From assembly GCA_011321845.1 (NCBI GenBank), contig DROQ01000084.1, positions 1 through 36,429 of the forward strand: a stretch of DNA of 36,429 nt, in the 5' to 3' direction. The DNA comes from Planctomycetota bacterium. GTDB taxonomy: Bacteria > Planctomycetota > UBA1135 > GCA-002748355. The position numbers and the translations under genes are program-made. Positions 30,723-36,429 of the stretch are shown in pieces (the first letter of the stretch is position 1; each line of letters begins with the position of its first letter). Below the pieces are notes generated by a model. The model saw only the letters and a list, made by a program, of their open reading frames with translations, searched no databases and was not told where the DNA came from.

Positions 30723-32902
30723 GGGACTTCCCCAGGATCCGTTCCCTTCTCGCCCTTTCGACCCTCTCCGGGATGTTCTTCTTCTCCGGTTGCGGGGGCA
30801 CTCCCCCCCGCTCCGAGCGAGAGCGGCCCCAGCCCTTACCCCAGGCGAAGCGAAGGGCTGCGACCGACCCACAACCCTCCCGCGAGCAACGAACCTCCTC
30901 CGAGCCCCCGGCCGGGGTCAAGGAGCGGAGCCCGAAAAAAGAGGGGATGGAACTCCCTCCCCCCCTCCCTCCCCTCCACAGCCGAAAACTCTCCAATGGC
31001 CTGCTGGTGGCCCTATCCCGGGACAAGAGCGACCCGCGCGACCGGATCCTCGTCTTCTTCCCACGAAGAGGACAGAAGACTCCGGCCGGCATGGCGGGGA
31101 TCCAGGAACTGGCGGATCGCTTGATCCAACGGCGCCTGGAGCAGGCCCTGGAACCCGAAGGCATGGGGGAGGCCGAAGCCGCCCTTTCGACCCGCACCCT
31201 CCCCGGAGGAATGGTCTTCGAAGTCGCCGGACGCCGCGGCAAGCTGAAGCGCGCCCAAAAGACTCTGATCGAAACCTTGATGGATCCTCGAGTGGATCCC
31301 AGCGAGATCCCTCGCTTGCGGGCCGAACTCCTGATGGACCTCGCCAAGGATCCCAGGAGGAGACTGGCCCTGGCCTTCGTCTCGAGGGTACTGGGGCTGG
31401 GTTTGCCCTTTCCCGACACCATCCAGGAGGATATCGCGGGCATCCAGCCGGCCGCGCTGAGCCTTTACCTCAAGATGCATTATCGCCCACAGGGAGCCAT
31501 CGTCCTTCTCCAGGGTGGGGGTTGGAACCGGAACGACCTCCGGGACTTGGGGAATGATCTGCTGGCCTGGAAGGACGGAGGACTCAGCCAGCCTCCTCCT
31601 CCGCCCAAGATCCCTTTTTTCAGCTTTGCCGGATCCCCCCAGTTCTCCGAAGAAGGGGAACTGCTCGTCCTCCTCCCCAGCCCTTCGATCGAGGACAGCG
31701 GCAGCCCTCTCTCCGAACTCTGCTGGCAGATCTTTTGCTTGGACGGTTTGGGGGGACGGCTGACCAAGGAGCTTGAGGCGCGGGGGATCCCCCATGCCCG
31801 GATCCAACCCAACCCCCTGGGCCCCATTCTCGGTGCCCGCCTGCTCTCGCTCACCGCGCCCGGGGTGGAGCCTGCCGCCCTCATCGCAGCGGTTCGGGCA
31901 GCCGTCGCCTCCCTGGCCGAAAACAGCCCCTCCCTGGGCGCCTTCGACCAGGCCAAACGCAGAGTCCTCGTCTCCTGGGATCGCAAGATGAACCCACCCT
32001 CGCTCCGGGCGGAGACCCTCGCCCGCGCTCTCTCCCACGGCCTCAGCCCCAGCCTCGATCTGGGAGTCCTTCGCGCCCTCCAAGCCCTACGCCCCGATGA
32101 CATCCCCGAAGCGGCGAGCCTCTGGCTCAAACCCGCCTTCCTCTACCTCTCTTCCCGGACCCAAGCCCCCAAGGGAGCCGTCCTCCTGGGCAAGCGGGAT
32201 TTTCGGGAAAAGACCGAGTCCTCCCTTGGAACCACCATCATCCAAAACCTTCCCGGCAAACCCGAAGAATGGGAAGAAAGGAAAAAACACAGCCTCGCCA
32301 AGGCAAGGCGCGCTCTCGGACTCAGCACTTCTCCGCAAAAAGGCTCCACAAAAACCCTCCGCTTCGAAGTCCACGGCAAACTCCTCGCCTCCCTCCCCTT
32401 CCAGGAAAAGTGGATCTGGGATTTCGGCCAGAAGAAGGTCGAAGAGGAACTTCGCATCCTGAAAACCAGGATCCGCCGCAGCTTTGGTCCCAAGGGAGCC
32501 CGCGAAGTCCTGGACCACCAGGCCCGGACCCTCGGAGAGCTGGAAGCCGAGAGCTACCTCCAGAGCGGTCTCCTCAACCCCCTCATCCTCCTCCATCCCG
32601 ACAACCCCTTTATCAAGACCATCCAGGCTCAGGGCAGGATCCGCCTCAAGGAGGGAAAGGATCTCATCCTTCTCCGCTTCCACCTCGCCATAGGCCCCAT
32701 CGAGAGCAAAGTCTCCCTGGGGATCGACCCGGACACCGGCCTCCCGAGGCGCCTCCTCTACCAGGCCCCCAGCCCCGGTGGTTCGAGGGTCCGCACGATC
32801 TACCTCCTCCAGGAATACCGCATGGAGAAAGGCATCCGCTTCCCCCACACTCTCTTTCGTTTCGATCGCGGCGCTTACCGGGGAGAGCTTTCCTTGAAGT
32901 AG
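30719..32902 (+). CDS. M16-peptidase-like lipoprotein without zinc motif, with extra C-terminal domain (second of pair)
   Basis: This 727-residue protein has a lipoprotein signal ending FFSGC (Cys25), then a charged linker (28-80). An M16-like domain starts at LHSRKLSNGLLVALSRD (86-102) and includes PGGMVFEVAGRRGKLKRA and MHYRPQGAIVLLQGG. The inverted zinc motif HxxEH reads GIQEL at 127-131: only the Glu remains, so it is unlikely to be a metallopeptidase. A second M16-like half runs to about residue 520. The last 190 residues, with GRIRLKEGKDLILLRFHL and LGIDPDTGLPRRLLY, look like a beta-rich domain related to outer-membrane lipoprotein sorting folds; this assignment is tentative. It is coupled to the first gene by ATGA. 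Role unknown, perhaps an envelope scaffold. Confidence 0.74.
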   Translation: MRDFPRIRSLLALSTLSGMFFFSGCGGTPPRSERERPQPLPQAKRRAATDPQPSREQRTSSEPPAGVKERSPKKEGMELPPPLPPLHSRKLSNGLLVALSRDKSDPRDRILVFFPRRGQKTPAGMAGIQELADRLIQRRLEQALEPEGMGEAEAALSTRTLPGGMVFEVAGRRGKLKRAQKTLIETLMDPRVDPSEIPRLRAELLMDLAKDPRRRLALAFVSRVLGLGLPFPDTIQEDIAGIQPAALSLYLKMHYRPQGAIVLLQGGGWNRNDLRDLGNDLLAWKDGGLSQPPPPPKIPFFSFAGSPQFSEEGELLVLLPSPSIEDSGSPLSELCWQIFCLDGLGGRLTKELEARGIPHARIQPNPLGPILGARLLSLTAPGVEPAALIAAVRAAVASLAENSPSLGAFDQAKRRVLVSWDRKMNPPSLRAETLARALSHGLSPSLDLGVLRALQALRPDDIPEAASLWLKPAFLYLSSRTQAPKGAVLLGKRDFREKTESSLGTTIIQNLPGKPEEWEERKKHSLAKARRALGLSTSPQKGSTKTLRFEVHGKLLASLPFQEKWIWDFGQKKVEEELRILKTRIRRSFGPKGAREVLDHQARTLGELEAESYLQSGLLNPLILLHPDNPFIKTIQAQGRIRLKEGKDLILLRFHLAIGPIESKVSLGIDPDTGLPRRLLYQAPSPGGSRVRTIYLLQEYRMEKGIRFPHTLFRFDRGAYRGELSLK

Positions 32903-32907
32903 GCTCT

Positions 32908-33552
32908 CTATTTCTTCAGGACCCCCATGATTTTGTTCAAGGCCTCCTGGTTCAAAAAGCTGAGGACCGCGTCCCCGGTGGCCGGTTTCTCCGCATTCCC
33001 CGAATAACGGCACTCGATCACTGTGTCATCCATCAGGATCTGGAGCTTCTGGCCTCTCCTTCCCTCTTTGCTCAGCATGCCCTTGGCCCCCTCATATTCG
33101 ATCAACTCTCCCTTGGCCCCGGCCATGGAAGGATTGTTCAGGAACATCTTGAGCATCCGCACCAGGGGGGAGTTCACCACCACGGTCAGCTTGATGCTCC
33201 GACCATCCTTGGAGAAATAGGTCTGCTCGATCTGACTCCCCAGCCCCATGGCCATTCCCGCAAGGAAGGGGTTGTTCGCCCCCCCGAGTTTGCGTTGCGG
33301 GCGGACCTTGAACCCCTCGGGGGCCGGCGGCAGCACGGCGAGAACCTTCTCCTTGAGCCTGGCGGTGGCGATGCTGTTCAACTGGCGGATCCCCTTGAGA
33401 CAGTCGGCGATCCGTCCCTCTTTCCAGGCCTTTCCTACAGAGGCGTAGACTGACTCGAAATCCTTGGGCTCAGCCTTCTTCACGCGGCGCTGCGGAAAAA
33501 CGATGGGCAGGAGGAGGAGGGGGGCGAACAAAGAGAGGGTTCTGGTTTTCAT
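32908..33552 (-). CDS. Small secreted protein of unknown function
   Basis: This 214-residue protein has a signal peptide (MKTRTLSLFAPLLLLPIVFPQ) and no recognised domain. The mature part has a helical N-terminal segment (FESVYASVGKAWKEGRIAD), a Gly/Met-rich stretch (FLAGMAMGLGSQIEQTYF) and a strand-rich C-terminal half (SIKLTVVVNSPLVRML, QILMDDTVIECRYSG). GGAG lies about ten bases before the ATG. It ends five bases from the convergent M16-like gene. The beta-barrel gene 97 bases upstream has the same direction, so cotranscription is possible. Confidence 0.75.
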   Translation of the reverse strand: MKTRTLSLFAPLLLLPIVFPQRRVKKAEPKDFESVYASVGKAWKEGRIADCLKGIRQLNSIATARLKEKVLAVLPPAPEGFKVRPQRKLGGANNPFLAGMAMGLGSQIEQTYFSKDGRSIKLTVVVNSPLVRMLKMFLNNPSMAGAKGELIEYEGAKGMLSKEGRRGQKLQILMDDTVIECRYSGNAEKPATGDAVLSFLNQEALNKIMGVLKK

Positions 33553-33648
33553 GAGGGTTTCTCCGGAATCTTGGAAATCGATGGAACGAACAAATCCTTT
33601 GGCCCGGATGAATCTCGAACTCGAATCATGCCGGTTCGGGAAGGAACA

Positions 33649-34836
33649 TCAGGGACGGAATTCAAAGCCAACAAAGAAGCGGTGCTCCCCGAGACCATCC
33701 TTGGTGAAAGAGATCGGACTCTGGCTCTCATTGGAAAGGTAGGAGTATTCCGCGGTGAGGGCGAAGGACTCGGCGAAGTCGTAACGAAGCTCCACCTGCC
33801 CTCCGAAAAAAAACTTGGTGTCGGTGCCTGTGCCGAACTGGCCGGCCACCTTGACCCACTGCGCCCGGATCCCGGGGGTCAGAGTCATATGATCCCCGAG
33901 AAGGAGCCTGTAATCCACCCTGGCGTCCACCCACATCTTCCCGACGGGCTTGCCCGCGTCGTAAATGAAGATCCTGTCATCCTCGGCAGCCATGACCCCA
34001 TCGGCGGAGAGAACCCAAGTGCCGTTCGTCGTGTAGGGCGCGTAATATTCCAGATGCCCTCCTCCGCGCATCACCGCCGCGGGGAGCGAGGTCTCGTTCC
34101 CCAAGGTCCCGAAGGCGTCGTTGTTGTCATTCCACTCCCGTTCGATCCAAATCGAAAAAAGCGTCCCCTTTCGAGGGAGGTTGCTCTGCCGGTCGATTTC
34201 GATCGCATTGTCCTCGATGTGGGCCTGGAAGCCATAGACCTTGTACCCACCGGGAATGGTGAATCCCGAGTCCGTTTTGGAATTGCGGGAGAAGGAGTTG
34301 TGTCCATAGAAGGCCCCCGCCTCCCCCTTGAGCCCCTGGGCGAAATTGGTGGCGAAGGAGACCCTGACCCGCCAGTCCTTCATCCGGTAGAGCCCCACAG
34401 GTTGGAAGTTGTCCCCATCGTAGTAGCCCTCTCGCTGAAACGCCCCCCACTGTCTCCCATGGATCTCGATCCGCGAATAGCCCTGGTTGGGCGCGTCGGG
34501 ATTGCCATCGATCAAACTGGCGTAACTGCCATCCCTCCCCGCGTAGAGTTCCAACCGCCCTTCGCGACCGAAGGGTTTGGAAGAACGGTAGTACGCCTGC
34601 CCCTGGAAATTGTAGTCCGACTCCGCGAAACGCTGGCGATCCTCTCCGGAGGGGAGGATGCCCACAAGGCCCGCCCGGACCTCGAAAAAATCCGTCTTGG
34701 CCCAGCGGCGATTGCGCACCACGAGGAGGTCGTTGTAGGTCGGTTTGTGCTCCTGGGCAGAGGCTCCCGGACTCCACAGCGCGGAAAAAGCAAGGACGCC
34801 CACCAGAGGGGCCACTCGGGATCCAAATCCGATCAT
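33649..34836 (-). CDS. Outer-membrane beta-barrel protein candidate
   Basis: This 395-residue protein has a signal peptide with AxA cleavage (SPGASA, about residue 27). The mature part is rich in Tyr, Phe, Gly and alternating hydrophobic strands such as GRLELYAGRDGSYASL, WRVRVSFATNFAQG, GTLFSIWIEREW and FGGQVELRYDFAESFALTAEYSYL. The C-terminal strand HRFFVGFEFRP has the aromatic alternation used by the barrel assembly machinery, although the last residue is Pro rather than Phe. These traits suggest a porin-like barrel of roughly 14-18 strands. Substrate unknown. It is divergent from the M20 gene, with 99 bases between starts. Confidence 0.7.
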   Translation of the reverse strand: MIGFGSRVAPLVGVLAFSALWSPGASAQEHKPTYNDLLVVRNRRWAKTDFFEVRAGLVGILPSGEDRQRFAESDYNFQGQAYYRSSKPFGREGRLELYAGRDGSYASLIDGNPDAPNQGYSRIEIHGRQWGAFQREGYYDGDNFQPVGLYRMKDWRVRVSFATNFAQGLKGEAGAFYGHNSFSRNSKTDSGFTIPGGYKVYGFQAHIEDNAIEIDRQSNLPRKGTLFSIWIEREWNDNNDAFGTLGNETSLPAAVMRGGGHLEYYAPYTTNGTWVLSADGVMAAEDDRIFIYDAGKPVGKMWVDARVDYRLLLGDHMTLTPGIRAQWVKVAGQFGTGTDTKFFFGGQVELRYDFAESFALTAEYSYLSNESQSPISFTKDGLGEHRFFVGFEFRP

Positions 34837-34935
34837 CAGCGTTTCATCTCCAAAGGAAATCCGTCACGGGGGGAAGACCGTGCTTCGACACCGGGATGAG
34901 GCTATCCTTCCCGGGTCCAAGCGAAAAGGAGAAAC

Positions 34936-36105
34936 ATGCTTCAGGTTCTCGAACAGGCCCAGTCCATCTCGGAACTCTTGAGAGAACTGCGCCGGGATTT
35001 CCATCGGCACCCGGAGCCTTCCTTCGAGGAGGAGCGAACCGCCTCGGTGGTCGCAGGCTTCTTGCGGGGACTCGGCCTCCAGGTCCAGACCTTCGCCGAC
35101 ATCCACGGCCTCTGGGCGGATCTGAGGGTCGAGGGCGCAGGCGAGACCATCGCCCTGCGGGCCGACATGGACGCTCTGCGCATGGACGAGCTCGCGACCC
35201 CCGCCAAATGCTCCTTTGTCAGCCAAAACAAGGGGGCCGCCCACTGCTGCGGCCATGACGCCCACATGGCCATGCTGCTCGGGGCCGCCAAGCTCCTTGC
35301 CGAAGGAAAGGTAAGGGCTACCAAGAATGTTCGCTTCCTCTTCCAGCACGCCGAGGAGCAGGTCCCCGGCGGCGCCATCGAACTGATCGAACGCGGATGC
35401 CTCGATGGTGTCTCCCGGATCTTCGGCCTCCACGTCATCCCCCCCATCCCCGCCGGCATGTTCATCATCGGCGCCGGCCCGATGATGGCCTCGGCCGACG
35501 ACATCAGCATCCGCGTCCAGGGCAAGGGAGGACACGCCGCCATGCCCCACCTCGTGCGCGACCCCATCGTCGCCGGCTCCCAGATCGTGGAGAACCTGCA
35601 ACAACTCGTCTCCCGGCGCGCCGGCCCCCTCCGGCCCGCCGTCATCAGCATCTGCAGCTTCCAGGGTGGCAGCGGCACCAACAACGTCATCCCCGACTTC
35701 GTCGAAATGGCCGGAACCGTCCGCAGCCTCGACGAGGACTTGCGTGGCGAGCTTCCCGCCTGGATCCAAACCAGCGTCCAAAACGTCTCCAAGGCCTGCG
35801 GCTGCGAAGCGGAACTCGACTACAAAAAGGGCTACCCGGTTCTCGTCAACGACCGCGACGCGACGCAGTACGCCAGGGAGACCGCGCTCTCCCTCTTCGG
35901 CGAAGATGCCATCCACCCCAGCCCCTTCCCCCTCCTCGCGGGCGAGGACTTCGCCTACTATGCCCAAGAGATCCCCGCCTGCTACGTCTTCCTGGGAACC
36001 GGCAAACCCGGAATGGACTCCCCCAACCACGCCACCGACTTCGACGTCTCCGAAGAAACCCTCCCCCTAGGAACCGCCTGGTTCTCCGCCCTCACCACCC
36101 AGTAG
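34936..36105 (+). CDS. M20-family amidohydrolase (N-acyl-amino-acid or hippurate-type hydrolase)
   Basis: This 389-residue cytosolic protein hydrolyses an amide bond of an N-acylated amino acid or related substrate. Signatures are RRDFHRHPEPSFEE (19-32), ALRADMDAL (73-81), the metal Cys and His in HCCGHDAHM (Cys105, His107), Glu140-Glu141 in QHAEE, His166 in GLHV, GKGGHAAMPH in the dimerisation domain and a terminal SPNHATDFDV. They place it in the M20D group with HipO, AbgB and bacterial IAA-amino-acid hydrolases; the exact substrate is not readable. AAAAGGAG lies four bases before the ATG. The TAG stop falls inside the first palindromic repeat. Codons in the last third end mostly in C, giving a C-rich coding strand. 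Confidence 0.93.
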   Translation: MLQVLEQAQSISELLRELRRDFHRHPEPSFEEERTASVVAGFLRGLGLQVQTFADIHGLWADLRVEGAGETIALRADMDALRMDELATPAKCSFVSQNKGAAHCCGHDAHMAMLLGAAKLLAEGKVRATKNVRFLFQHAEEQVPGGAIELIERGCLDGVSRIFGLHVIPPIPAGMFIIGAGPMMASADDISIRVQGKGGHAAMPHLVRDPIVAGSQIVENLQQLVSRRAGPLRPAVISICSFQGGSGTNNVIPDFVEMAGTVRSLDEDLRGELPAWIQTSVQNVSKACGCEAELDYKKGYPVLVNDRDATQYARETALSLFGEDAIHPSPFPLLAGEDFAYYAQEIPACYVFLGTGKPGMDSPNHATDFDVSEETLPLGTAWFSALTTQ

Positions 36106-36126
36106 GAAACGCCTCCAGGCGTTTCA
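36103..36126. repeat. Palindromic repeat, copy 1
   Basis: This 24-base element has inverted arms GAAACGCCT and AGGCGTTTC separated by CC (36106-36125), flanked by TAG and A. The TAG is the stop codon of the M20 gene. Copy 2 is identical. REP-like elements or transcription-end hairpins are the likely classes. No T-run follows. Confidence 0.85.
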
Positions 36127-36141
36127 CGTAGAAAACCCCGG

Positions 36142-36165
36142 TAGGAAACGCCTCCAGGCGTTTCA
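36142..36165. repeat. Palindromic repeat, copy 2
   Basis: Identical over 24 bases to copy 1, starting 39 bases further right, with G before and C after in common where readable. The inverted arms lie at 36145-36164. Confidence 0.85.
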
Positions 36166-36203
36166 CCCAGAACACCCCAGCACCCCCCCCCAAAACCTTC
36201 CCC
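36166..36203. other. C-rich spacer between repeats
   Basis: Together with the repeats and the doubtful gene fragment, this fills the 324 bases right of the M20 gene. It is almost free of G on the plus strand and contains a run of nine or ten C. No gene, promoter or standard terminator was seen in it. Confidence 0.5.
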
Positions 36204-36429
36204 CTAGCAAACCCCTCCAGACCTTTCATACCCCCCAACCCCCAAAACCAACTCCTCATGCTGCCCCAAATCCCTCAACACCAAAGCCGTCACCCCCCGC
36301 GCCGTCTCCAACCGCTCCAGATCCCGCTCCCCCTCCTCCAAGAACCCCAACGCCAACTCCACCGCCCGTCCCTCCGGCCCCTCATCCCCCCCCAAATCAA
36401 AGGCCAACACCACCTCCTCCAAATCCCCG
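36204..36429 (-). CDS. Possible C-terminal fragment of an unrecognised protein (5' end beyond window)
   Basis: The minus-strand frame is open from the right edge to a TAG at 36206-36204. It encodes about 74 acidic residues, including FDLGGDEGPEGRAVELALG, GERDLERLETARG and LVLRDLGQHEELVLG, with a normal amphipathic character but no recognised family. Most codons end in G, which partly reflects the very G-rich minus strand here, so the open frame could be chance. The last eight codons lie in palindromic repeat copy 3. If real it converges on the M20 gene. Confidence 0.4.
   Translation of the reverse strand, partial: GDLEEVVLAFDLGGDEGPEGRAVELALGFLEEGERDLERLETARGVTALVLRDLGQHEELVLGVGGYERSGGVC
36205..36228. 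repeat. Degenerate palindromic repeat, copy 3
   Basis: TAGCAAACCCC-TCCAG-ACCTTTCA matches copies 1 and 2 at 20 of 24 positions, but its arms no longer pair well. It overlaps the end of the partial minus-strand frame at 36204-36429, whose TAG stop is formed by the CTA at its left boundary. Confidence 0.65.

Noticed and set aside
36103-36228. CRISPR array
   Set aside because: The repeats are perfect short palindromes with spacings of 39 and 63 bases start to start, only three copies, and no cas gene is nearby.

Overview
The window is GC-rich, densely coded bacterial chromosome. Its gene content suggests a member of the Planctomycetota or a close relative: many large secreted proteins and lipoproteins with carboxypeptidase-regulatory-like folds, a secreted toroid protein of the prenyltransferase/squalene-oxidase-repeat type, a DUF3299 protein beside an FtsX-type transporter, and a golvesin-containing amidase. 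No rRNA, tRNA, insertion sequence, prophage or CRISPR array was seen. The lineage is inferred from protein families only, because there is no marker gene.

Layout, left to right. (1) Positions 1-5984, minus strand: a tandem array of at least four paralogous secreted proteins built of repeated beta-sandwich domains; the last copy runs off the left edge. (2) Positions 6111-15338: cell-wall and amino-sugar genes. These are a BadF/BcrA-type sugar kinase, a class C beta-lactamase-like serine hydrolase, and a large amidase with a golvesin insert, followed by a translationally coupled trio of toroid protein, adhesin-like lipoprotein and NagA. Kinase, serine hydrolase, amidase and NagA together look like muropeptide and GlcNAc/MurNAc salvage. 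(3) Positions 15411-21463: a chemotaxis operon cheA-cheW-cheR-cheD-HDOD-cheY-cheX with short gaps or overlaps. It has no cheB and no receptor gene in the window. (4) Positions 21471-29296, minus strand: an Enzyme I-like protein with its own promoter and terminator, then zinc-ribbon protein, HisD-like pseudoenzyme, LolD-like ATPase, FtsX-like permease, DUF3299 protein and a membrane-anchored degenerate HD-GYP protein. The stop/start overlaps tie the HisD-like protein directly to the transporter. (5) Positions 29469-32902: two coupled M16-peptidase-like proteins that both lack the zinc motif. (6) Positions 32908-36105: a small secreted protein, an outer-membrane beta-barrel candidate and an M20 amidohydrolase. 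(7) Positions 36103-36429: palindromic repeats and a possible 3' gene fragment in strongly strand-skewed DNA.

A recurring theme is enzyme folds with lost catalytic residues: the HisD-like, Enzyme I-like, HD-GYP-like and two M16-like proteins. The most promising undescribed unit is the zinc-ribbon / HisD-pseudoenzyme / ABC transporter / DUF3299 operon. The tandem secreted-protein family comes second. All family assignments were made by reading the sequence; no database search was run.
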